Source of the DNA: Lachnospiraceae bacterium AM93-12TA
GTDB lineage: Bacteria; Bacillota; Clostridia; Lachnospirales; Lachnospiraceae
Direction of reading: 5' to 3'
Length of the DNA: 64,000 bases
Assembly: GCA_027698105.1 (NCBI GenBank)
Contig: JAQERH010000008.1
Span: forward strand, 30,799-94,798
Made by a program: the position numbers and the translations under genes. Below the pieces are notes generated by a model. That model made no database searches, was not told the DNA's origin, and saw only the letters and a program-made list of their open reading frames with translations. This document shows positions 8,607-18,491 of this stretch, piece after piece. Within the stretch, counting starts at the first letter, position 1. Every line of letters starts with the position of its first letter.

Positions 8607-8667
8607 AAAGGGCAAGGGCGTCTTTTACAGTACATGAAAGGTAATGTGAAAGCATCCTTGCCTTTTT
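8607..8667 (+). terminator. Second leader terminator of the glnN operon
   Basis: A 12-bp stem with two G-U pairs (8607-8618 with 8655-8666) continues with interrupted pairing inward and ends in a T run (8663-8667, then GTTTTC). It lies 37 bases before the glnN ATG. Its 5' arm repeats the sequence of the first leader hairpin: AAAGGGCAAGGGCGTCTTTT here against AAAGGCAACGGCGTCTTTGA at 8529-8548. Confidence 0.7.
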
Positions 8668-8703
8668 GTTTTCAAAATTCTGTTCCAGGAGAGGAGAGCC
8701 ATT

Positions 8704-10800
8704 ATGAAAAAGGTATCAGATTTTTTTGGATGTAAGGTATTTGACGACAGAGTGATGAAATCAAAACTGTCGTCTAAAGTGTACAGGTCTTTGAGAAAAA
8801 CCATTGATGAAGGCGCAAAGCTGGATATCAATGTGGCAAATGCCGTTGCTGCTGCTATGAAGGACTGGGCAGTTGAACATGGCGCTACACACTATACTCA
8901 CTGGTTTCAGCCTCTTACCGGCGTAACAGCGGAAAAGCATGACAGCTTTATTTCCCCCTCACCGGACGGCGGCGTGATTATGGAGTTTTCAGGGAAGGAA
9001 TTGATTAAAGGAGAACCAGACGCGTCTTCTTTTCCTTCCGGCGGGCTTCGGGCCACCTTTGAGGCAAGAGGGTATACGGCATGGGATCCAACTTCATATG
9101 TATTTATAAAGGGAAAGGCATTATGCATTCCGACTGCATTCTGCTCTTATGGCGGAGAGGCTCTGGATAAGAAAACTCCCCTTCTGCGATCCATGGAAGC
9201 TTTAAATAAGCAGGCGATGCGTATCCTTCGTCTGTTCGGAAATGAAGATGTGAAATGCGTCCGTACTTTAGTAGGTCCGGAACAGGAATACTTTCTGATT
9301 ACAAAGGAAATGTATGAGCAGAGAAGGGATCTCCGCTTTACAGGGCGTACCTTGTTTGGTGCAAAACCGCCAAAGGGCCAGGAAATGGATGATCACTATT
9401 TTGGAGTGATTAAGCCGAGAGTAGCCGATTATATGGAGGAACTGAACGAAGAACTCTGGAAGCTGGGGGTTTTAGCAAAAACAGAGCATAACGAGGTAGC
9501 TCCGGCACAGCATGAACTTGCCCCTATCTATACAACGACTAATGTTGCAACAGATCACAATCAGCTTACCATGGAAATGATGCAGAAAGTGGCGGCAAAG
9601 CATGGATTAGTATGCCTTCTGCATGAGAAACCTTTTGCTGGAGTTAACGGAAGCGGTAAACACAACAACTGGTCTCTGGCAACGGATAAAGGGGTAAATC
9701 TTTTGTCACCAGGCGAAACGCCATATGAAAACGCACAGTTTCTATTGTTCTTATGCGCAGTAATTAAGGCAGTGGATGATTATCAGGATCTGCTCCGCAT
9801 TTCTGTGGCAACAGCAGGAAACGACCACAGGCTTGGGGCAAATGAGGCGCCTCCGGCAGTGGTATCCATCTTCCTTGGAGACGAATTAAGTCAGGTGCTG
9901 GAAGCAATTGAAAACGATACACCGTATGCGGGAACGGAAAAGGTACAGATGAAGCTGGGGGTTAATGTGCTTCCTAAGTTCAACAGGGATACCACAGACC
10001 GCAACCGTACCTCTCCTTTTGCATTTACTGGAAATAAATTCGAGTTTCGTATGCTGGGTTCTTCCAACAGCATTGCCTGTACCAACATCATGTTAAACAG
10101 CGCAGTGGCAGAAAGCTTGAAAATCTATGCGGACAGGCTGGAAAAAGCGGAGGATTTTGAAGGCGCACTGCATAAGCTGATTCAGAAGACCATCAAGGAT
10201 CACAAACGTATCATTTTCAATGGAAATGGTTATGACGATGCCTGGATAGAGGAGGCAACAGAAAAGAGAGGGCTTCTGAATTATCGTACTACACCAGACT
10301 GTATGCCGCATCTTCTGGATGAAAAAAATGTGCGGATGCTGACTTCGCATAAGGTATTTTCAGAGTCAGAACTAAAATCCAGGTGTGAAATTATGCTGGA
10401 GAACTACTGCAAAACAGTGCTGATTGAAGCAAATACTATGATTGATATGGCTAAAACAGAAATTGCCCCGGCGATAAGCAAATATGTAGGGGAGCTCGCC
10501 AATACAGTGATTGCAAAGAAGTCGGTAGAGAGTTCGATTTCCTGCAGCTATGAGACTGGCCTGCTGAAGAAGCTGGCAATTATGGAAGACCAGATTATGA
10601 TTAAATCTATGGAACTGGAAGAAGCAGTGATTCAGGTTCAGGATATTGAGAATATTACAGAGGAGTCTTATATGATCCGGGATATTGTCTTAAGTAAAAT
10701 GGGGGAGCTTCGCGTTGCCTGCGACAGCGCAGAAACTATAACAGCAAGGAAATATTGGCCATTTCCGACCTATGAGGATATTATGTTCAGCGTAAAATAA
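8704..10800 (+). CDS. glnN: Type III glutamine synthetase
   Basis: Dodecameric GSIII of anaerobes and cyanobacteria; forms glutamine from glutamate and ammonia in the cytoplasm. 698 residues, the usual GSIII length (about 690-730), with family marks in order: DFFGCKVFDD at the N-terminus, THYTHWFQPLTG, GPEQEYFLI, EHNEVAPAQHELAPIY, NGSGKHNNWS, DHRLGANEAPPAVVS and NRTSPFAFTGNKFEFRM. These cover the glutamate, metal and nucleotide sites. GAGAGGAGAG upstream is the ribosome site for ATG 8704. It is the first gene of a long operon of glutamine users and is preceded by two leader terminators. It is not homologous in length to the divergent GSI, so the organism carries two unrelated subclasses side by side. 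Confidence 0.97.
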   Translation: MKKVSDFFGCKVFDDRVMKSKLSSKVYRSLRKTIDEGAKLDINVANAVAAAMKDWAVEHGATHYTHWFQPLTGVTAEKHDSFISPSPDGGVIMEFSGKELIKGEPDASSFPSGGLRATFEARGYTAWDPTSYVFIKGKALCIPTAFCSYGGEALDKKTPLLRSMEALNKQAMRILRLFGNEDVKCVRTLVGPEQEYFLITKEMYEQRRDLRFTGRTLFGAKPPKGQEMDDHYFGVIKPRVADYMEELNEELWKLGVLAKTEHNEVAPAQHELAPIYTTTNVATDHNQLTMEMMQKVAAKHGLVCLLHEKPFAGVNGSGKHNNWSLATDKGVNLLSPGETPYENAQFLLFLCAVIKAVDDYQDLLRISVATAGNDHRLGANEAPPAVVSIFLGDELSQVLEAIENDTPYAGTEKVQMKLGVNVLPKFNRDTTDRNRTSPFAFTGNKFEFRMLGSSNSIACTNIMLNSAVAESLKIYADRLEKAEDFEGALHKLIQKTIKDHKRIIFNGNGYDDAWIEEATEKRGLLNYRTTPDCMPHLLDEKNVRMLTSHKVFSESELKSRCEIMLENYCKTVLIEANTMIDMAKTEIAPAISKYVGELANTVIAKKSVESSISCSYETGLLKKLAIMEDQIMIKSMELEEAVIQVQDIENITEESYMIRDIVLSKMGELRVACDSAETITARKYWPFPTYEDIMFSVK

Positions 10801-10846
10801 ATTCCAGAGGAAACTTAGAAGGAATATTGGAAGGAGGGACTTTCCT

Positions 10847-12427
10847 ATGTGTTCCATTATGGGCTATTGCAGCAGCAGTGCGGTTCTCAGCAGTTTCATG
10901 GAAGGGTTTCAGAAGACAATATCAAGGGGACCAGACGACACCAAAGTGGTTGATACAGGCAATGGGATTCTTGGATTCCACAGATTGGCTATTATGGGAC
11001 TGGCCCCGTCAGGAATGCAGCCTTTCAGGCTGGGAGACAGCTATGTGGTCTGCAATGGAGAAATTTACGGATTTGAGAAAATAAAAAAAGCACTGTCAGA
11101 AAAATATACGTTTGAAAGCGATTCGGATTGCGAAATTCTCCTGCCGATGTATCAGGAGTATGGCACGGATATGTTTGCTATGCTGGATGCTGAGTTTGCC
11201 TGTATCATTTACGATGGGGAAACAGGGGGATTTATTGCAGCAAGGGATCCGATTGGGATCCGTCCATTGTATTATGGATATGATAAAAATCAAGACATTG
11301 TATTTGCCAGTGAACCGAAAAATCTGATAGGACTTGCGGACAGGATTATGCCGTTTCCGCCAGGATATTATTATAAAGAAGGACAATTTATCTGCTACTG
11401 TGATATTGCAGAAGCAGGCACGATCTGCCAGGATGATTTGGAAACCGTCTGCAGAAAGATCCATGACAAGTTGGTGGCAGGCGTGGAGAAACGCCTGGTT
11501 GCAGACGCAAAGGTAGGATTTCTGCTTTCCGGCGGCCTGGATTCTTCTTTAGTGTGCGCCATAGCGGCAAAGAAAAGTGGGAAACCCATCAAAACTTTTG
11601 CTATTGGAATGAGAGAGGACGCCATTGACTTAAAATATGCAAGACAGGTGGCAGATTATATAGGAAGTAACCATACAGAGGTTTATATGACGCCAGAAGA
11701 AGTACTGTCCTCTCTGGAGACCGTGATTCAGCTGTTGGGAACCTATGACATTACTACGATCCGCGCATCTATAGGTATGTATCTGCTGTGTAAGGCGATC
11801 CACAACCAGACGGATATCCGGGTCCTGTTAACCGGAGAAATTTCTGACGAGCTGTTTGGCTATAAATATACAGATTTCGCACCAGATGGGAAAGCTTTTC
11901 AGCAGGAATCCCGGAAACGGATTAGAGAACTGCATATGTACGATGTACTGCGGGCAGATCGCTGCATTTCTGTAAACTCCCTGGAAGCAAGAGTTCCCTT
12001 TGGAGATTTGGATTTTGTAAAGTATGTGATGGCCGTCAACCCGGAATTAAAGAGGAATACATACGGAAAGGGAAAATATTTGCTTCGCCATGCTTTTGAA
12101 CAGGGCGATTACCTGCCGGATAATATTCTGTGGAGGGAGAAAGCGGCATTTTCAGACGCAGTAGGCCATTCTATGGTGGACTATCTGAGGGAATATGCGG
12201 AAAGTAAATATACGGATGAAGAGTTTGAGAGCAAAAGCAGGCGCTATACTCATGCCCGTCCCTTTACAAAAGAATCTTTACTGTACAGAGAGGTTTTTGA
12301 AACATATTATCCGGGACAGGCGGAAATGATAAAAGATTTTTGGATGCCGAACAAGGCATGGGAAGGCTGTAATGTAAACGATCCTTCTGCAAGAGTTCTC
12401 TCTAATTATGGAGACAGTGGAAAATAA
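10847..12427 (+). CDS. asnB: Asparagine synthase, glutamine-hydrolysing
   Basis: Converts aspartate to asparagine with ATP, using ammonia cut from glutamine. After removal of Met the N-terminal Cys (MCSIMGYC) is the glutaminase nucleophile; RGPDDT, GFHRLAIMG and CNGEIYGF are the class II amidotransferase motifs (residues 1-180). The C-terminal half has the pyrophosphate loop LLSGGLDSSL (about 228) and the synthase motifs TGEISDELFGYKY and EARVPFGD. 526 residues, slightly short of the 554 of E. coli AsnB. AGGAGGG precedes ATG 10847. 46 bases after glnN with no terminator between, hence same operon. Confidence 0.96.
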   Translation: MCSIMGYCSSSAVLSSFMEGFQKTISRGPDDTKVVDTGNGILGFHRLAIMGLAPSGMQPFRLGDSYVVCNGEIYGFEKIKKALSEKYTFESDSDCEILLPMYQEYGTDMFAMLDAEFACIIYDGETGGFIAARDPIGIRPLYYGYDKNQDIVFASEPKNLIGLADRIMPFPPGYYYKEGQFICYCDIAEAGTICQDDLETVCRKIHDKLVAGVEKRLVADAKVGFLLSGGLDSSLVCAIAAKKSGKPIKTFAIGMREDAIDLKYARQVADYIGSNHTEVYMTPEEVLSSLETVIQLLGTYDITTIRASIGMYLLCKAIHNQTDIRVLLTGEISDELFGYKYTDFAPDGKAFQQESRKRIRELHMYDVLRADRCISVNSLEARVPFGDLDFVKYVMAVNPELKRNTYGKGKYLLRHAFEQGDYLPDNILWREKAAFSDAVGHSMVDYLREYAESKYTDEEFESKSRRYTHARPFTKESLLYREVFETYYPGQAEMIKDFWMPNKAWEGCNVNDPSARVLSNYGDSGK

Positions 12428-14083
<1,656 letters not shown>

Positions 14084-14087
14084 AATC

Positions 14088-15926
14088 ATGTGTGGGATTA
14101 TTGGAGTTGCAGGAAATACAGAGGCAGTTTCTGTTCTTTTGGATGGATTGGAACGGCTGGAATACAGAGGTTATGATTCGGCAGGCGTTGCGGTTGTGTC
14201 CCCAGATGGAAACCTGCAGGTAAAAAAATGTAAAGGGCGTCTTTCTGTCTTGCGGGAAGCCCTTTCCAGGCAGGAACCCCTGTCAGGAACTATTGGCATA
14301 GGCCATACCAGATGGGCGACCCACGGAGAACCCAGCGACGTCAATGCCCATCCCCATGTGGGGCAGAATGGGAAAATTGCCGTTGTTCATAACGGAATTA
14401 TCGAGAACTATCTGGAGATCAAGCAGTCCCTGATCCGAAAGGGAATTTCCTTTGTGTCGGATACAGACACGGAAGTGATCGTCCAGCTTCTGGAATACTA
14501 TTATGGGAAAAAATCAGATCTGATGGATGCGGTGTATGCTGTATTAAACCGTATTAAAGGCGCGTATGCCATGGGAATTCTCTGTTCAGATTTTCCGGGG
14601 CAGATGATTGCTGCCAAAAAGGACGCTCCTTTACTTATTGGCTATGGAACTGATGGGAATTATATTGCTTCGGATGTTACGGCTCTTCTCGCCCATACCA
14701 AAACCGTTACCTATATGGAAGATGATGAAGTGGCGGTGATGACTCCGGATCAGGTACAGATCTTTGACCGGGACGGATGCCTTTTGGAAAAAGAGAAGCA
14801 GCTGATTGCGTGGGATATTTCTGCAGCAGAAAAAGGCGGATACGCTCATTTCATGCTGAAAGAGATCATGGAGCAGCCGGAGGCAGTCTGGAAGACCATT
14901 TCGCCCAGGCTGGCGAATGGGGAAATTGTGCTGGAAGAATTGGCAGAGGATGCAGATTTTATGAGAGGAATTTCCAGGATTTATCTGGTTGCCTGCGGCT
15001 CTGCATATCATGTGGGAGTAGTGGGAAAATATGTCCTGGAAAAACTTTTGCATATTCCGGCAGAGGCCTGTCTTGCTTCCGAATTCCGGTACAGTGAACC
15101 GGTGCTGGGAGAATCCTCTCTTGTGATTGTCATCAGTCAGTCAGGAGAAACTCTGGATTCCATGGCGGCGCTGCGGGAAGCGAAGCGGAAAGGTTCCAGG
15201 GTTCTGTCTATTGTCAATGTGATGGGGAGTTCCATTGCAAGAGAATCCGACTATGTTTTGTATACCTGGGCAGGACCGGAAATTGCCGTAGCAACTACGA
15301 AGGCTTATACAACCCAGATGGTCCTCCTGCTGATGCTGGGGCTCTGGATGGCCAGACAGTTAAATCGGATCCAGGAGGGAGAGTACCGGAAACTTGTCGG
15401 CGGACTTGAACAGCTTCCGGAAAAGATAAAAAAGGTTTTGGGAAATCTGGATCTTTATCAGAAGGCAGCTTCCAGATATTTTAATCACAACAGCGTCTTT
15501 TATATTGGCCGAAATCTGGATTATGCACTGGGACTGGAAGGATCTTTGAAGCTGAAGGAAATTTCCTATATCCACTCCGAGTCCTATGCGGCAGGAGAAT
15601 TAAAGCATGGAACTATTTCCCTGATTGAGCCTGGAACACTGGTAGTTGCGCTGGCCTCTTATGAACCGCTGGCAGAAAAAATGCTGTCCAACATTGTGGA
15701 AGTAACATCCAGGGGAGCAGAGGTTCTGGCAGTGGCTACAGAGAAAACGGAAGGACTGGTGAACAGCCAGGCGGCAGAGGTCTTTGTAATACCAGCCGTG
15801 CATCCCCTTCTGCAGCCGGTGCTTGGAGTGATTCCGCTGCAGCTGTTTGCTTATTATATTGCATTGAACCGGGGCTGCGATATTGACAAGCCGAGAAATC
15901 TGGCAAAATCTGTGACCGTAGAGTAA
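14088..15926 (+). CDS. glmS: Glutamine--fructose-6-phosphate aminotransferase (isomerizing)
   Basis: Makes glucosamine-6-phosphate from fructose-6-phosphate and glutamine, the entry to peptidoglycan precursor synthesis. MCGIIGVAG gives the N-terminal Cys nucleophile; EYRGYDSAGVAV, GHTRWATHGEPS and HNGIIENY are the glutaminase motifs. Two SIS sugar-isomerase domains follow (VACGSAYHVG, SQSGETLDS, ISYIHSESYAAGELKHG) and the C-terminus PRNLAKSVTVE is nearly invariant in the family. 612 residues. An upstream in-frame start inside pyrG was rejected because the Cys must be residue 2. It begins 4 bases after pyrG. No glmS ribozyme is present, unlike Bacillus, in keeping with control at operon level. 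Confidence 0.97.
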   Translation: MCGIIGVAGNTEAVSVLLDGLERLEYRGYDSAGVAVVSPDGNLQVKKCKGRLSVLREALSRQEPLSGTIGIGHTRWATHGEPSDVNAHPHVGQNGKIAVVHNGIIENYLEIKQSLIRKGISFVSDTDTEVIVQLLEYYYGKKSDLMDAVYAVLNRIKGAYAMGILCSDFPGQMIAAKKDAPLLIGYGTDGNYIASDVTALLAHTKTVTYMEDDEVAVMTPDQVQIFDRDGCLLEKEKQLIAWDISAAEKGGYAHFMLKEIMEQPEAVWKTISPRLANGEIVLEELAEDADFMRGISRIYLVACGSAYHVGVVGKYVLEKLLHIPAEACLASEFRYSEPVLGESSLVIVISQSGETLDSMAALREAKRKGSRVLSIVNVMGSSIARESDYVLYTWAGPEIAVATTKAYTTQMVLLLMLGLWMARQLNRIQEGEYRKLVGGLEQLPEKIKKVLGNLDLYQKAASRYFNHNSVFYIGRNLDYALGLEGSLKLKEISYIHSESYAAGELKHGTISLIEPGTLVVALASYEPLAEKMLSNIVEVTSRGAEVLAVATEKTEGLVNSQAAEVFVIPAVHPLLQPVLGVIPLQLFAYYIALNRGCDIDKPRNLAKSVTVE

Positions 15927-15953
15927 GAATACAGGGACAGGAGGAGCAACAGG

Positions 15954-17387
15954 ATGGGACTTCATGAAGAATGCGGAGTATTTGGCGTAATGGGAAAAAA
16001 GACAGAACCTATGGCAGAGCTGGTTTATTATGGGCTCTATGCTCTGCAGCACCGGGGACAGGAAAGCTGCGGCATCGTGGTGAATGACGACGGCGTATTT
16101 TCTTCCTATAAAGATCTGGGGCTGATAAGCGAAGTGTTTTCCAAAGAGGTATTATCTCATTTTCCGGAGGGAACCATGGCAGTAGGTCATGTAAGATACG
16201 GAACCACCGGAGGCAATACCAGGAAGAACTGTCAGCCCATTGAAGTGAACCGCCAGAAGGGAAAGATGGCGCTGGCCCATAACGGCAACTTAAGCAATGC
16301 GCTGGAGCTTCGGGACAAGCTGGAATTATCAGGAGCTATTTTCCATACGACCAGCGATACGGAAACCATTGCATACATTATCACCAGGGAAAGAATGAAA
16401 ACGCCCAGCATCGAAGATGCGGTCAGCAATGCAATGGAATATCTGGAAGGAGCCTATTCTCTGGTGCTGATGTCTTCCACAAAACTGATTGCTGCCAGGG
16501 ATCCCTATGGTTTTCGGCCGCTGTGCTATGGAACCATGTCGGACGGAACCTATGTGGTGGCCTCAGAAAGTTGCGCGCTGGCGGCGGTAGGGGCAGACTT
16601 TGTCAGAGATATCCTGCCAGGAGAAATTTTGGTTTTTCATCAAGATGGAGTGGAATCCAGAAGAGAGCACTGCGGAACGCAGAAGAAAAAGACCTGCATT
16701 TTTGAATATATCTATTTTTCCAGACCGGATTCGGTTATTGACGGCGTGTCGGTTCATGAATCCAGAAGAAAAGCGGGGGAACTGCTGGCAGAGCGCTATC
16801 CGGCAGAAGCAGACATCGTAATCGGAGTTCCTGACAGCGGACTGGATGCGGCTCTGGGATTTGCGGAGAAAGCCGGCATTCCCTATGGGATCGGGCTGAT
16901 CAAAAACAAATATATCGGAAGAACCTTTATTTCTCCGGGACAGAGGGAACGCCTGGATCAGGTCCGGATCAAACTTTCACCTGTAAAGAGCGTCATTGAA
17001 GGAAAGCGGGTGATATTGATTGACGATTCCATTGTCCGGGGTACCACCAGCAAACGGATTGTGAAGCTTTTGCGGGAGGCAGGAGCAAGAGAAATTCATA
17101 TGAGAATTTCAGCACCGCCATTTCTGCATCCCTGTTACTATGGAACGGACATTGATTCCGAAGAGAATCTAATCGCCTGTCATCACAGCACGGAGGAGAT
17201 TGCAGAGATAATCGGTGTGGATTCTCTGGGATATCTGGAGGTGGAACTGCTGGAAAGGCTCATCGGTTGCCGGGACTATTGTGCAGCCTGTTTTCAGGGA
17301 GAATATCCCACGCAAATACCGACGGATCTCAGAAAAGACCGTTTTGAGCGAAAACTGTCTGAACAGGTTCAGGGAAAGAGGAGCTAG
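15954..17387 (+). CDS. purF: Amidophosphoribosyltransferase
   Basis: First committed step of purine synthesis: PRPP plus glutamine to phosphoribosylamine. MGLHEECGVFG shows a short propeptide before Cys-7, the mature catalytic N-terminus. HRGQESCGI and GHVRYGTTGG are glutaminase motifs; VILIDDSIVRGTTSK is the PRPP-binding loop. Cysteines in TCIFEYIYFSRPDS, HPCYYGTD and RDYCAACF match the ligands of the 4Fe-4S cluster in the Bacillus-type enzyme, so it is probably oxygen sensitive. 477 residues, normal. GGAGGAGC ribosome site; 27 bases after glmS. Its placement here rather than in a pur operon is unusual. Confidence 0.96.
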   Translation: MGLHEECGVFGVMGKKTEPMAELVYYGLYALQHRGQESCGIVVNDDGVFSSYKDLGLISEVFSKEVLSHFPEGTMAVGHVRYGTTGGNTRKNCQPIEVNRQKGKMALAHNGNLSNALELRDKLELSGAIFHTTSDTETIAYIITRERMKTPSIEDAVSNAMEYLEGAYSLVLMSSTKLIAARDPYGFRPLCYGTMSDGTYVVASESCALAAVGADFVRDILPGEILVFHQDGVESRREHCGTQKKKTCIFEYIYFSRPDSVIDGVSVHESRRKAGELLAERYPAEADIVIGVPDSGLDAALGFAEKAGIPYGIGLIKNKYIGRTFISPGQRERLDQVRIKLSPVKSVIEGKRVILIDDSIVRGTTSKRIVKLLREAGAREIHMRISAPPFLHPCYYGTDIDSEENLIACHHSTEEIAEIIGVDSLGYLEVELLERLIGCRDYCAACFQGEYPTQIPTDLRKDRFERKLSEQVQGKRS

Positions 17388-17390
17388 ACC

Positions 17391-18491
17391 ATGAAAAAAT
17401 TTGACAGAAAACTGATTTTGGAAGACGGAAGTGAATATTACGGATATGGATTTGGCTCTGACGGAGAGCGGATTACGGAAATTGTATTCAATACTTCTCC
17501 CGTAGGATACCAGGAAATTATTTCAGATCCATCTTATACCTACCAGACGGTGGTAATGGCCTATCCCCTGATCGGCAATTACGGGATTGCAGAAGGGGAT
17601 TTTGAAACGGAAACTCCGACCATTGGAGGGCTGGCTGTCCGGGACTATAATGACCAGCCATCGAATTTCCGCAGTGTGTGTACTTTATCGGAGATGATGG
17701 AGAAGTTTGGAATTCCAGGAATTTCCGGAATTGATACGAGAAAGCTGGTCCGCTCCATCCGGAATCTGGGAAGCAGAAAGGCGCTGCTTACCGATGCAGA
17801 CGCCTCCCTGCAGGAGGGACTTTTAAAATTGGCTGCTTATAAAATACCCACAGACGCAGTGGAGCGGGTGAGCCGGAAAACCGTGCAGAATTATGAAGTT
17901 TCCGGGGGAACTTATCATGTGGCAGCTATCGACTGCGGAATGAAACAGAACATTGTGCGGTGTTTCAACCGCAGAGGCTGCAGTGTGACGGTGTTTCCCT
18001 GGAATACTTCTGCGGAAGAAATAGAAGGCGTAAAGCCAGATGGAATTTTTCTGTCCAATGGACCGGGAGATCCGGCAGACGCCTGGCCAGTGATAGAACT
18101 GGTAAAAAAGCTGCGGGGAAAATATCCGATGTTTGGAATCTGTCTGGGGCATCAGATCATTTCTCTCGCTTATGGAGCCAGAACCTATAAACTGAAATTT
18201 GGCCATAGAGGCGGCAACCATCCGGTAAAAAATCTGGAAACAGGAAAGATTGAGATTACCTCCCAGAATCATTCCTATGCTGTGGATGCAGAAAGCCTTT
18301 CCGGAACCGGGTTGGAGGTAACGCATTTCAATTTGCTGGATCAGACCATTGAGGGGGCTGCCTGCAGGGAGGATCGGGTATTCAGCGTGCAGTACCACCC
18401 GGAAAGCGCTCCCGGCCCCCAGGACAGCGGTTATCTGTTTGACCAGTTTATAGACAGGATGGAGGAAACAAAGCATGGCAAAACGAACTGA
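17391..18491 (+). CDS. carA: Carbamoyl-phosphate synthase small subunit
   Basis: Glutaminase subunit that feeds ammonia to CarB for carbamoyl phosphate, precursor of pyrimidines and arginine. 366 residues: the N-terminal CarA-specific domain (LEDGSEYYGYGFG, NTSPVGYQEIISDPSYTYQT) and a C-terminal class I glutaminase with Cys in FGICLGHQI, and HPESAPGPQD at the end. GAGGAGCTAGACC before ATG 17391; 3 bases after purF, and its end overlaps carB by 17 bases, implying translational coupling. Confidence 0.97.
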   Translation: MKKFDRKLILEDGSEYYGYGFGSDGERITEIVFNTSPVGYQEIISDPSYTYQTVVMAYPLIGNYGIAEGDFETETPTIGGLAVRDYNDQPSNFRSVCTLSEMMEKFGIPGISGIDTRKLVRSIRNLGSRKALLTDADASLQEGLLKLAAYKIPTDAVERVSRKTVQNYEVSGGTYHVAAIDCGMKQNIVRCFNRRGCSVTVFPWNTSAEEIEGVKPDGIFLSNGPGDPADAWPVIELVKKLRGKYPMFGICLGHQIISLAYGARTYKLKFGHRGGNHPVKNLETGKIEITSQNHSYAVDAESLSGTGLEVTHFNLLDQTIEGAACREDRVFSVQYHPESAPGPQDSGYLFDQFIDRMEETKHGKTN

